Shown piece by piece: positions 26,735-35,314 of a stretch of DNA of 64,000 nt. Under the pieces are notes generated by a model. The model saw nothing but the letters and a program-made list of their open reading frames with translations. It ran no database searches and was not told the DNA's origin. Source of the stretch: CAVREM01 sp963728825 (GTDB lineage Bacteria; Acidobacteriota; Vicinamibacteria; Vicinamibacterales; CAVVIG01); the NCBI GenBank assembly GCA_963728825.1, contig CAVSLA010000002.1, positions 124,001 to 188,000 on the forward strand, read 5' to 3'. How positions within the stretch are numbered: the first letter of the stretch is position 1; the number at the start of each line of letters is the position of its first letter. Position numbers and translations under genes: made by a program.

Positions 26735-27439
26735 ATGCGGAAGATCATCCTGTTCACCATCGGCGCGGCGTTGCTCTCGGTGCCGGCCATCCACGCACAG
26801 AACAAAGCGGCAACCTATATCACCAAGGAAGAAGTCGACCTCGTCAACAAACAGACCGGCACCGATCGCACGATCCGCGTGCTCGATATCGGCCACGAGA
26901 ACTTCGCGGTCGGCGTCATCCACCGTGGTCCGACCGGTGGTGCGCGCGGCGCCGGCGGGGGAGGTGCCGCTGCTGCGGGACGCGCCGGGGGCGGTGCGGC
27001 GGGAGCTGGCGCGGCTGGTGGTGGCGGAGGTCGTGGTGGCGCGGCGGCAGCACCGGCAGAGCCGTGCGGCGACAAGGCCGCAACGCCGCCGCCGGCGGGA
27101 ACTCCGACCGGCTTGTATCACGACTCGCAGACCGAGGGCTACTACATCATTTCCGGCGCCGGTACCATGGTCACCGGTGGACGCGTCGTCAACGGCAGGA
27201 AATCGGCGCCGGACGCGGCAGTGACGACGACGCTGAACGGACCGTCGTGCAGCGGTTCGATCGTGGGTTCGGATGTCGTGCTGCGGGACGTCAAGGTCGG
27301 CGACATCATCATCATTCCGGCGGGCGTGCCGCATGGCTGGACGAACATTCCCGATCACGTCGACTATCTGAGCTTCCGGCCATCGCAGCGCGTGTTGACC
27401 GCAGGCTACGTGCATCCATCAATCGCAGACAAGAAGTAA
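26735..27439 (+). CDS. Secreted cupin-domain protein with Gly/Ala-rich insertion
   Basis: A 234-residue protein with a signal peptide (ILFTIGAALLSVPAIHAQ). A cupin barrel follows: EGYYIISGAGTMVTGGRVV (motif 1 region) and IIIIPAGVPHGWTNIPDHVD (motif 2, with the PAGVPHGW hallmark). Between beta strands, bases about 26940-27060 encode a low-complexity stretch of Gly, Ala and Arg, roughly 40 residues, ending at an isolated Cys. Motif 1 lacks the usual HxH, so any metal site is reduced. ATG 26735 has GAAGGAGAA just upstream. It ends 12 bp from the convergent membrane-protein gene. Confidence 0.85.
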   Translation: MRKIILFTIGAALLSVPAIHAQNKAATYITKEEVDLVNKQTGTDRTIRVLDIGHENFAVGVIHRGPTGGARGAGGGGAAAAGRAGGGAAGAGAAGGGGGRGGAAAAPAEPCGDKAATPPPAGTPTGLYHDSQTEGYYIISGAGTMVTGGRVVNGRKSAPDAAVTTTLNGPSCSGSIVGSDVVLRDVKVGDIIIIPAGVPHGWTNIPDHVDYLSFRPSQRVLTAGYVHPSIADKK

Positions 27440-27451
27440 GGGCAGGTGGGA

Positions 27452-27991
27452 CTATCGCGCTGAGGAGACGCGCCGCAGGTGGCGGCGCACGCCGAGCCAA
27501 TACGTCAGATAGTACCCGAGCACGACCGCGCCGGCGGCCAGCGAGCCTGCTGCACCGGACGCGGCAGCCCACGTCGCGTAGTCGGCCGTCGTTCGCCAGG
27601 CGTTCCAGCTTCGCCAGAATCCGAACAGCAATCTGGCCGTGACCACGAGCGTGATCGTGAGGACGAGCCAGCGGTTGGGCGTGTAGTAGAGCGAGCCTGG
27701 CAGCCATTCCCAGCGAGTCAGCGCGAGTCCGGCGAGCCCGAGCAGACATCCCCCAACCAATCCGGCGATGGCTGATACGAGCGCATTCGGCACCCAGATC
27801 GCGGTGACCGCCGCACCTGCCAGAAACAACGCCGTCGAGAGTGCCAGGCCGAGCGCATTGATCGTGGCGACCCAGCCTCGTGCGCGCCGTCGGGCCGTCC
27901 CCATTCGGTAGCGCTGAATGAGCGAAAGCGGCGTCAGCGCGATCGCCGCAAGGATCACGAACAGCAGGAACGCGAGGAACGCAAGCGGCAC
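27452..27991 (-). CDS. Four- to five-helix membrane protein, DUF1453-like
   Basis: A 179-residue inner-membrane protein. Hydrophobic helices are at about 5-25, 45-68, 72-95, 108-128 and 145-165. The YYTPNRWLVLTITLVVTARL segment and a following tryptophan-rich stretch resemble the CcdC/DUF1453 type, but similarity is weak and I assign no function. ATG 27991. It faces the cupin gene tail to tail. Confidence 0.65.
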   Translation of the reverse strand: MPLAFLAFLLFVILAAIALTPLSLIQRYRMGTARRRARGWVATINALGLALSTALFLAGAAVTAIWVPNALVSAIAGLVGGCLLGLAGLALTRWEWLPGSLYYTPNRWLVLTITLVVTARLLFGFWRSWNAWRTTADYATWAAASGAAGSLAAGAVVLGYYLTYWLGVRRHLRRVSSAR

Positions 27992-28171
27992 CAGACAAGC
28001 GTACAGGCAGGCGCTGTTTTCGTGAGGTCGATCTCAATTCTTGGACAGCCGCTGCAGTGCGACCGGCGTCCGTCAGGCGATCGGACGACGCCAAGTGTCT
28101 GTGCAACAACTCATTGCGCGCGAAGCGAGGTTCGACGGCGCGACGGCACCCTTATTGACCATTTCCCAGAA

Positions 28172-28654
28172 ATGCCCAGCCGTCGGCCACATCTCGTCGC
28201 GTGTCTCTTCGCCGCCCTCCTGGGCGTCCAGATCAACGCCAATCAGGCAACTCCGGTTCCTTTCGCGGAGCGGGCACGCGGGGCCGAGCGGGTCGTGATC
28301 GGTCGCGTCGCGACGGTCGCGCCGGCCTGGCAGGTCAACGAATTCGGCGATCGGCTCATCGTGTCCGTGGTACGCGTCGCGGTCGACGAAACGCTGAAAG
28401 GTCAGGCGATGCCTTCCGTCGACGTCGAAGTCGAGGGCGGCACGATCGGCGAGATTACCCTGCGCGTGTCGGATCAAGTGTCCTTCGCGCCAGGCGAGCG
28501 CGCCGTCTTCTACCTGCGACAAACCCCTCGCGGGACGTTCACCCCGCATCTGCGCGGGCAGGGTCTGCTGAAGCTCGACGCGTCCAACCGTGTGTCAGGC
28601 AGCATGGTCACACTCGATGAGATCCGCCGCGAGACCGCGGCCGGTGTCCGGTAG
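28172..28654 (+). CDS. Small secreted protein of unknown function upstream of a matrixin
   Basis: A 160-residue protein with a signal peptide (LVACLFAALLGVQINANQ). The mature part is beta-rich (RVVIGRVATVAPAWQVNEFG, VVRVAVDETLKGQ, SFAPGERAVFYL). That pattern is shared with small secreted proteins usually encoded next to metalloproteases in Acidobacteria. I do not recognise a named domain. It precedes the matrixin gene by 14 nt on the same strand, so the two are probably a pair (inhibitor, chaperone or co-factor are possibilities, unproven). No good Shine-Dalgarno is visible before ATG 28172. Confidence 0.7.
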   Translation: MPSRRPHLVACLFAALLGVQINANQATPVPFAERARGAERVVIGRVATVAPAWQVNEFGDRLIVSVVRVAVDETLKGQAMPSVDVEVEGGTIGEITLRVSDQVSFAPGERAVFYLRQTPRGTFTPHLRGQGLLKLDASNRVSGSMVTLDEIRRETAAGVR

Positions 28655-28668
28655 ATTCGAGGCGCTTG

Positions 28669-29292
28669 ATGAGACCTGCTCTCGCGACGTTCGCCGCCCT
28701 GCTCGCCGCAGCGACACTGTCCTCCGACGACCCGATGGCCTATGTTGCGAATGGGCCGACCTGGAGCCAGCCGCAGACGCCGTACGTCGTGAACGCGGCC
28801 AACCTGGACCTGGCTGCCCCGCTGGCGGAGGCGGCAGTCAGAGCCGGCGCCGACACGTGGCTGCAGCAGTCCGGGGCCTTTCGATTCGTGTTTTCGGGCT
28901 CGAGCACGCAAACCACCAACACCTTCGACGGGGTCAATCTCGTCCTGTTCCGCAACGCTTCGAGCGGTTCGGCGATTGCCACGGCCTACTGGTGGTCGAG
29001 CGGCTCGCGAATCGTCGATGCCGACATCGTGTTCTGGGACGGTGCGTTCACGTTCTTCTCGGGGACCACCGGCTGCGCCAGCGGGTTCTACATCGAAGAC
29101 ATCGCCGCGCACGAGTTCGGCCACGCACTCGGCCTCGGGCATTCCGCGTCGTCCGACGCGACGATGTACCCGTCGACCTCGTCGTGCAATACCCGGAACC
29201 GGACGCTCGATGCCGACGACATCGCCGGCGCACGGTTCCTCTACCCGTTGTTGGTTCCGCAACCGCCGACCGGCGTGCGGGTCGTTCTGTAA
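28669..29292 (+). CDS. Secreted matrixin-type (M10-like) zinc metalloprotease
   Basis: A 207-residue protein with a signal peptide (LATFAALLAAATLSS). The zinc-binding consensus HExxHxxGxxH is complete in AAHEFGHALGLGHS, with the Met-turn in DATMYP about 8 residues after it, as in metzincins. Upstream WSSGSRIVDADIVFWDGAF matches the beta strand before the active helix. There is no obvious pro-domain Cys switch, so zymogen control may differ from eukaryotic MMPs. ATG 28669 (GAGGCG upstream) is preferred over the TTG at 28666. Paired with the preceding small secreted protein. Confidence 0.92.
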   Translation: MRPALATFAALLAAATLSSDDPMAYVANGPTWSQPQTPYVVNAANLDLAAPLAEAAVRAGADTWLQQSGAFRFVFSGSSTQTTNTFDGVNLVLFRNASSGSAIATAYWWSSGSRIVDADIVFWDGAFTFFSGTTGCASGFYIEDIAAHEFGHALGLGHSASSDATMYPSTSSCNTRNRTLDADDIAGARFLYPLLVPQPPTGVRVVL

Positions 29293-29301
29293 CGACGGCG
29301 C

Positions 29302-30708
29302 TTACTTCAGCGGATATTTAAGCTTCGCGTCGTCCCACTTGAATGGCAGGACGTCGGGCAGGACGCTCACCTCGGTGGTGAACTTGAAAGGGACACTGCC
29401 GCTGCTCTCGTAGACCAGCTCCACGAAAAACGCCGTGAAGCCCTGATCCGGTTTTGACGGGCGCGCCAGGTAGACACCTGACGCGTCGGGGGCGAGTGAA
29501 GTCGCCTGATAAGCTTCACCGATTGAATCGACTCTGAAATCGCGCGCCTGGGGGTTGTGCGCCTGCCAGACCCTGACCTCGCGCGGCTGGTCGACGACGG
29601 TGACCCGCAGCGCGCCATCCGGTTCCTTGGTCCACGAGAACCGGGGCCTGGCCCGGTTCGCGAGCACCGCCTGGTAGAACGCCAGCATGCTGTCACGCGC
29701 ATCGGAGCCGGCGAGGTTGTGCCGCGCATTCGGGACATACCGCAAGTACTTCTCGCCCGGCAGATCGCCGAAGTAGAAGCGAGAGTTGTCGGGCAGGAAA
29801 AACTGATCGCCCGAGGCGTGGACGAGAAATTTCGGCATCTTCAGCTGATCGCGATGCCGGTAGACGTACGGATCTTCGACGTCGAGCACCGCCCGGTACT
29901 CAGGGGTGCCGATCTTGTGCGGGAAGAGACCGTGGTTCACGTAGTCGTCGAGCGCCGACGAAAAGAATCCCATCGCCTCGAAATGATGCCGGGTGATCGA
30001 TTCGGAGTTGAGGGCATCGATCACGGTCGGCAGGATCGCCACGACTCGCTTGTCGACGGCGCCGACCAGCCAGGTGGTCCAGCCCCGCTTCGACCCGCCC
30101 GAGACCACGAACCGGTTGATGGTCAGGCGGCCGCCATCGGCGCTGGCCATGAATTCCTGCACGGCATCCATCGCGCGCACGCCGCTCTTTACCATCGGCA
30201 GCCGGACCAGCCAGGTGTCGTCTCGAGTGGCGAAGTGCTTCACGCGCGTATACGCGATCAGGTCATCTTCGGAGCGCGGCTTGTCCCGGGAATCCCGGAA
30301 CGTCAGCGGCTGATTCGGCACCATCCCGAGGTCGGCGACGACCGTCCTGGATTCGAGCGCGAAGCGAATGGTGCGCGGCTCGGCGGCTTTCGGTGCCGGA
30401 TCGTTGTTGCTGCCGGCGCCGATGAACAGCATCGCGGTGTCCGAGGTGACCTCGAGCGGCCGGACGATGGTCAGCCAATGTTTCCAGACCGGGCGATCGA
30501 CCTCGACGGCGGACCGCCAGGATTGCGAGGTGAGCTCGAGGACGAATGCCTGATAGCCGTCGCCGTGGGCGGTGTGCACCAGCTGCCAGCGATAGGTCGG
30601 ATCGGGCGCGTACACATACCGATCCAGCGACGTCTGCTGCGCCTGGCCCGAAGGCGTCCACAGCAGCGACAGCGCGACGAGCGCGAAGGCCCAGAGCCAC
30701 CTGGTCAT
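29302..30708 (-). CDS. PqaA-type (PhoPQ-activated pathogenicity-related) secreted alpha/beta hydrolase
   Basis: A 468-residue protein with a signal peptide (LWAFALVALSLLWTPSGQAQ). It matches the PhoPQ-activated pathogenicity-related family. The start DRYVYAPDPTYRWQLVHT is followed by the nucleophile elbow VSGGSKRGWTTWL, an acid candidate in LVHASGDQFFLPDNS, and a His in YVPNARHNLAGSD. These give a Ser-Asp-His set in alpha/beta-hydrolase order. The natural substrate is unknown. ATG 30708 is chosen at the signal peptide; the frame extends to 30750 but gives a hydrophilic leader. It ends 9 bp from the convergent matrixin gene. Confidence 0.88.
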   Translation of the reverse strand: MTRWLWAFALVALSLLWTPSGQAQQTSLDRYVYAPDPTYRWQLVHTAHGDGYQAFVLELTSQSWRSAVEVDRPVWKHWLTIVRPLEVTSDTAMLFIGAGSNNDPAPKAAEPRTIRFALESRTVVADLGMVPNQPLTFRDSRDKPRSEDDLIAYTRVKHFATRDDTWLVRLPMVKSGVRAMDAVQEFMASADGGRLTINRFVVSGGSKRGWTTWLVGAVDKRVVAILPTVIDALNSESITRHHFEAMGFFSSALDDYVNHGLFPHKIGTPEYRAVLDVEDPYVYRHRDQLKMPKFLVHASGDQFFLPDNSRFYFGDLPGEKYLRYVPNARHNLAGSDARDSMLAFYQAVLANRARPRFSWTKEPDGALRVTVVDQPREVRVWQAHNPQARDFRVDSIGEAYQATSLAPDASGVYLARPSKPDQGFTAFFVELVYESSGSVPFKFTTEVSVLPDVLPFKWDDAKLKYPLK

Positions 30709-30751
30709 AAGTGTGCGCGCCAATGTATCGCCGGCGCGCGTGTCGTGCAAC

Positions 30752-30810
30752 GGCGGACCTAAGAGGTCCGCCCTACGTACGGCTTACCAGGCGGACCTAA
30801 GAGGTCCGCC
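30752..30810. repeat. Two tandem palindromic hairpins (GGCGGACCT-AAG-AGGTCCGCC)
   Basis: Identical 21-nt perfect hairpins lie at 30752-30772 and 30790-30810, each followed by CCCT-type sequence. They sit between the stop of the PBP1 gene (30824, minus strand) and the start of the PqaA-like gene. They are similar in size and in the ACC/GGT core to the palindromes at 11954 and 36598. Terminator or REP-like role. Confidence 0.75.
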
Positions 30811-30823
30811 CTGCGGACGCGCC

Positions 30824-32869
30824 CTACTGGCGGCGGAAGATTTCTGAGATGCTCCGGCCCAGTCCGCGCAGGATGCCCTGCACCGCGCGCGTCGCGGCTT
30901 CCTTGAGCGACCCGCGGTGAATCGGGCACAGCCGCGAGGGCACGTCGTCGCCGTCCTTGAAGTACTCGATGTAGACCGGGCAGCCTTCGAGCGGCTTCAG
31001 ATGTGACTCGCGGCACAGTTCCTCGCGCTGCAGGTCCGCCGGAATCGGAAACTCCTTCGCGGGCATCGTCGCGCCGGCCCGCTTCATGAAGTCGGCCCAG
31101 ATCGGCATGGCGATCCGCGCTGCGTAGGCCTCGCGTCCGATCGGCGCCGGCTGATCGAATCCGACCCAGACCGCCGCGACCACCGAGGACGAGAAGCCGA
31201 CGAACCATGCGTCGTGATAACCGTCCGTGGTTCCCGTCTTGCCGCCAATCGGGCCGTCGACCCCGAGTCCCCGCGCGCCGGCCGCCGTTCCCGAATCGAC
31301 GACTTCGCGCAGCATGGTCACCATCTGGAACGCGACGGGCGGACTGAGCGCGCGCACCCGTTCCACCTGACGGCTGAGGACCGTCGAGCGGTCGGCGTCG
31401 ACGACCGTCACGATGCCGCGCGGCTGGACGTACTCGCCGCCGCCGGGGAAGACCGTGTACGCCGCCGCCAGTTCCAGCGGCGACACCAGGCCGCTGCCGA
31501 GCGCGAGCGACGGGACGTCGGGCAGATCGTGCAGACCCACGTTGGCGGCGACGTGCAGCACCTCGCGGCTTCCCAGACGTTGTTGCAGCAGCGCGGCCGC
31601 CGCGTTGTTGGATTCGGCGAGCGCTTTGCGGAGCGTAATCTGATCCTGGTCGCTGCCGTCATGCGTGACGCTGCGCGGGCGCCATTCGGGATCTTCGGGC
31701 GCGCCGACGCTGTCGAGATCCGTCAGTACCGACACTGGCGAATAGCCACGGGCCAGTGCCGCGGCGAAGACGAACGGCTTGAAGGCCGATCCAGGTTGGC
31801 GACGTGACCTGGTGGCCCGGTTGAACGTGCTGCGCCGGTAGTCTGCGCCGCCGACGAGCGCGAGCACGTCGCCGGTGCGGGGATCGACGGCCACCAGGGC
31901 CACCTCGAGATTGCGGCGGTTCAGGCGCTGCACGCCCGCCGAGACCGACCGCTCCGCGGCATCCTGCAGATTGGTTCTGAACGTGGTTCGCACCTGCCAG
32001 TCCGGTGGATGATCGCCGCCGAACTCCCGGCGGAACTGCTGACGCAGATAGTCCTTGGCCCAGGCGCCACGTGGGTCGACCGGCGACCGGTACGGCTGGA
32101 TGCGCGGCCGGACCGCCCGCGCGGCCGCTGCCTGGGCCGGCGTGATGAATTCGAGCTCGCTCATGCGCTTCAACACGACGTGACTGCGCTCGAGCGCGCC
32201 CTCGTAGTTGTTCCACGGCGACAGGGTGGCCGGCGCCTGCAGCAGTCCGGCGATCAGCGCGGCTTCGGCCAGCGTGACGTTCTTGGCCGGCTTCCGATAC
32301 AGATGCTGCGACATCGCTTCGACGCCGTAGACGCCCGCGCTCAGGTACATCCGATTCAGGTAGAGCTCGAGGATGTCCGACTTGGAGAGCTGCGCTTCGA
32401 TCATCAACGCGATGGCGGCTTCCTTCGCCTTGCGTCCGTAGGTCCGGACGTTGGAGAGGAAGAGCGTGCGCGCCAGCTGCTGGGTCAGGGTGCTGCCGCC
32501 TTCGCGCCGTCCGCCGCGGAGGTCGCGCCAGACCGCGCGGCCGATGCCGATCGGGTCGATGCCGGGATGGTACGAGAAGCGGTGATCTTCGATGGCGATG
32601 ACCGCCTGTTGCAGATCGCGCGCGATGTCAGCGAGCGGCACGTCCCGGCGTTGTTCGTCGAGCCGGAACCAGGGCCGGCCGTCCGCGGAGTAGAACACCG
32701 TGTCGCCGACGCCGCGTCGGAGCCGGCTGACCGCGACGGTGTACCGCCCGAGCCACCAGACGGTGATGACCACGCCGGCCAGCAACCCCATCACGAGCGT
32801 GAAGGCGACCCACTCCCACCGGTTCGTCGGTCGCCTCAGAAGCCGGCGCATCGACTCAGAGTAGCGCAT
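30824..32869 (-). CDS. Class A penicillin-binding protein (PBP1-type transglycosylase/transpeptidase)
   Basis: A 681-residue membrane-anchored enzyme that polymerises and cross-links peptidoglycan. One TM helix (VAFTLVMGLLAGVVITVWWL) is followed by the GT51 domain with catalytic Glu in IAIEDHRFSYHPG, GGSTLTQQLARTLFLS and RKAKEAAIALMIEAQLSK. The transpeptidase domain has Ser-x-x-Lys in PGSAFKPF, Ser-x-Asn in AESNNAAA and KTG in GGKTGTTDG. The C-terminus has four Cys residues (LCRES, EGCPVY, SRLCP region) of unclear role. ATG 32869, with an alternative six residues later. All active-site motifs are intact. No coupled regulator is nearby. Confidence 0.96.
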   Translation of the reverse strand: MRYSESMRRLLRRPTNRWEWVAFTLVMGLLAGVVITVWWLGRYTVAVSRLRRGVGDTVFYSADGRPWFRLDEQRRDVPLADIARDLQQAVIAIEDHRFSYHPGIDPIGIGRAVWRDLRGGRREGGSTLTQQLARTLFLSNVRTYGRKAKEAAIALMIEAQLSKSDILELYLNRMYLSAGVYGVEAMSQHLYRKPAKNVTLAEAALIAGLLQAPATLSPWNNYEGALERSHVVLKRMSELEFITPAQAAAARAVRPRIQPYRSPVDPRGAWAKDYLRQQFRREFGGDHPPDWQVRTTFRTNLQDAAERSVSAGVQRLNRRNLEVALVAVDPRTGDVLALVGGADYRRSTFNRATRSRRQPGSAFKPFVFAAALARGYSPVSVLTDLDSVGAPEDPEWRPRSVTHDGSDQDQITLRKALAESNNAAAALLQQRLGSREVLHVAANVGLHDLPDVPSLALGSGLVSPLELAAAYTVFPGGGEYVQPRGIVTVVDADRSTVLSRQVERVRALSPPVAFQMVTMLREVVDSGTAAGARGLGVDGPIGGKTGTTDGYHDAWFVGFSSSVVAAVWVGFDQPAPIGREAYAARIAMPIWADFMKRAGATMPAKEFPIPADLQREELCRESHLKPLEGCPVYIEYFKDGDDVPSRLCPIHRGSLKEAATRAVQGILRGLGRSISEIFRRQ

Positions 32870-33000
32870 GGTCCCGCGTGGGGCGATCTTGTCTTCGACC
32901 CCGTCGATTACTGACGGGTTGGTGCCGGTCCGGCACCCACCTCATAGGTATTGACGTTCGAACCGGTTGTTCTGGCGGTTCTGTGGTGCAGGAGCGTCGA

Positions 33001-33480
33001 TCAGGAGGCTGGAAACTTCACGAGCACGTAGGTGATGTGCTTCCCGGCCGGCACGAGGAAGCGATGCGGCACTCTTGCCGGGATGTGCACGACATCGCCG
33101 GCGCCGAGCGTACGCCGTTCGCCGCCATCGATCCCGATGCCGACATATTCGCCCGGGCCGCTGCCCGCTTTGCGCCCGGTCATCGTCCCGCCGACCACAA
33201 GTGTCCCTTCGCCGCTTTGCACGAAGACGACGTCGACAATGGCGTCGTGCTGTTCGGGGAATCCATCGGCGTCGCGCCGCAGCAGACGAAAGCGGTGGCT
33301 CTTGTAGTCGGCCAGCGTCTCGCGGGCTGAGTGGTCGGCGCCGATTCGTTTCGAAAGCGCCGCATCGCGTTCGGCGAGCTCGGCCGCTCGCCACAGTCCC
33401 AAGGTTGCCGGTTCCTGCGCGGCGGACGGGACGGCTGAGACGACGAGCGCCAGAATACTCACGCGCACCGTGTTACACAT
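33001..33480 (-). CDS. Secreted small cupin protein
   Basis: A 159-residue protein with a signal peptide (SILALVVSAVPSAAQ). The cupin barrel shows VDVVFVQSGEGTLVVGG and ERRTLGAGDVVHIPARVPHR, ending in VLVKFPAS. The PARVPH motif supplies one His; the HDAIVDVVFV region supplies only part of motif 1, so metal binding is uncertain. ATG 33480 has a GGAGG just upstream. It lies 43 bp after the quinoprotein gene (33524) on the same strand and could be co-expressed with it. Confidence 0.85.
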   Translation of the reverse strand: MCNTVRVSILALVVSAVPSAAQEPATLGLWRAAELAERDAALSKRIGADHSARETLADYKSHRFRLLRRDADGFPEQHDAIVDVVFVQSGEGTLVVGGTMTGRKAGSGPGEYVGIGIDGGERRTLGAGDVVHIPARVPHRFLVPAGKHITYVLVKFPAS

Positions 33481-33523
33481 CGCCGCCTCCAAAAGCGCTT
33501 CAGCCCCGGCCGCGAGCCCCGAA

Positions 33524-35266
33524 TCATTTGAGCCCAAACACCCAGACGGATCCGCCCTCCGGGACTTCCGGGTACTGGCCCGGGAACATCGCATTCAGCC
33601 GGGCCTGCATCGCGCGTGAATCAATCCCCCAGCCGGACTGGACGGCCACGTACTGCCGACCGTCAATCATGAAGGTGGACGGCTGGCCGATGATGCCCGA
33701 TGAAGTCGGAAACTGCCAGAGCAGCTTGCCGCTCGACGCGTCGAAGGCATGAAACTGGCGGTCGTTGGTGCCGCCCGAGAACACGAGACCGCCTGCCGTC
33801 GCCAGCATCGGCCCCCAATTGGGCGACGTCGGGTAGTTGTGCGTCCACACCCGGCGGCCGGTGTCGACGTTCCACGCCTGCACTTCGCCAAAATGATCCG
33901 CGCCCGGCTGCGCCTGGATGGTCGTCGTCGCCCCCACGAACGCCGCGCCCGACACGTAGCGGACGTCCTGTCCGGTGATCGTGCCGCACAGATTCTCGTT
34001 CGCCGGAATGTAGATCAACCGGGTGCGCGGACTGAACGCAATCGGCGGCCAGTTCTTGCCACCCCAGATGGACGGGCAGAACGATGCGGTCTTGCCGGTG
34101 CCAGGTTTGCGCTCGGGATCGACGTCCGGCCGGCCGGTCTTCGGATCGACGCCGCGAAACACGTTCTGCTTCACATACGGCTGTGCGTCGACGAACCTGA
34201 TCGGTCCGGAGGTGCGTTCGAGAAACCAGAGGTAGCCGTTGCGCGCGACGTCGATCAGTCCTCTGACCGTCCGTCCGCCCCGCGTGTAGTCCACGAGGAT
34301 CGGCGGCGACACCTCGTCCCAGTCCCATGATTCGTTGGGGCTGTACTGGTGATGGCCCTTGATCGCTCCGCTCGCCACATCGATGGCAATCGTCGACGCG
34401 GTGTAGAGGTTGTCGCCGGGCCGTTGATCGCCCATCCACGGGCCGCCGTTGCCGGTGCCGAAGTACGCCAGATTGGTTTCCGGATCGTAATTGCCGGTCA
34501 CCCAGACCGAGCCGCCCCCGGTCTTCCACTGCTCGCCGCCCGCCGGCCACGTCTCGCTGCCTGGTTCGCCTGGCGCCGGAACGGTGAACGTGCGCCACAG
34601 CTGCTTGCCGGTCTCGACGTCGTACGCCGCGACAAAGCCGCGCACCCCGAGCTCACCGCCCGACGCCCCGACGAGGACCTTGCCATCGGCGACGAGCGGG
34701 GCGAGCGAGATGTAATAGCCCTTGCGATTGTCTTCGACCGTGGCCGACCAGACCTCTTTGCCGCTGCGCGCATCGAGCGCGACGAGGACCGCTTCGGCGC
34801 GCGCGAAAAATACCTTGTCGGCATACAGCGCGACGCCGCGGTTCGTCGGATGCAGATTGATCAGGTTGGGCGGCGGCGGATTGCGATACCGCCACAGCAG
34901 GCGGCCCGAGCGTGCGTCAATCGCGATGACCTGGTTGCCCGGCGTCGAGATGAACATCACGCCGTTGTTGACGAGCGGCGCCGCCTCGTGCCCGCGATCC
35001 ATGCCGGTCGCCATCATCCAGATCGGCACGAGGTTGCCGACATTGGCCGGGGTGAGATGATCGAGCGGGCTGTAGCCCCATCCGTCGTAGGTGCCGCGAA
35101 TCATCAGCCAGTTCTGAGGCTCCGGCCGCTTCAATCGCTCTGCCGTGACCGGCGGATAGGTCTTGAGAACCTCCGGCATCGGCGCCGCCGGCGTCGGTCC
35201 CTGAGCCGAGACCATCGCCACGACCAGCAGCGCGCCACCGACCGACGGGATAGTTGTGCGGATCAT
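33524..35266 (-). CDS. Secreted PQQ alcohol-dehydrogenase-type quinoprotein lacking the vicinal Cys pair
   Basis: A 580-residue secreted propeller of the methanol/ethanol dehydrogenase type. Signatures are IRGTYDGWGYSPLDHLTPAN, WPAGGEQWKTGGGSVWVTG, GNGGPWMGDQRPGDNLYTAS, NESWDWDEVSPPIL (catalytic Asp region) and tryptophan-docking repeats. Classical enzymes have adjacent cysteines near the cofactor. Here the equivalent position reads NLINLHPTNRGVAL with no Cys, unlike the homologue at 51017-52708 (RVCCGSNNRGVAI). No heme domain is present. ATG 35266 follows GAGGTAATCG. A separate electron acceptor is required. Confidence 0.9.
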   Translation of the reverse strand: MIRTTIPSVGGALLVVAMVSAQGPTPAAPMPEVLKTYPPVTAERLKRPEPQNWLMIRGTYDGWGYSPLDHLTPANVGNLVPIWMMATGMDRGHEAAPLVNNGVMFISTPGNQVIAIDARSGRLLWRYRNPPPPNLINLHPTNRGVALYADKVFFARAEAVLVALDARSGKEVWSATVEDNRKGYYISLAPLVADGKVLVGASGGELGVRGFVAAYDVETGKQLWRTFTVPAPGEPGSETWPAGGEQWKTGGGSVWVTGNYDPETNLAYFGTGNGGPWMGDQRPGDNLYTASTIAIDVASGAIKGHHQYSPNESWDWDEVSPPILVDYTRGGRTVRGLIDVARNGYLWFLERTSGPIRFVDAQPYVKQNVFRGVDPKTGRPDVDPERKPGTGKTASFCPSIWGGKNWPPIAFSPRTRLIYIPANENLCGTITGQDVRYVSGAAFVGATTTIQAQPGADHFGEVQAWNVDTGRRVWTHNYPTSPNWGPMLATAGGLVFSGGTNDRQFHAFDASSGKLLWQFPTSSGIIGQPSTFMIDGRQYVAVQSGWGIDSRAMQARLNAMFPGQYPEVPEGGSVWVFGLK

Positions 35267-35314
35267 CGATTACCTCAACTCGCTGCGTTGAACGGCTGTC
35301 ATGCGGCGTCGGCG

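Noticed and set aside
26940..27060. Tandem minisatellite in the cupin gene
   Set aside because: The GGC/GCG-rich stretch codes for irregular Gly/Ala without a fixed period; treated as a low-complexity insertion in the protein.
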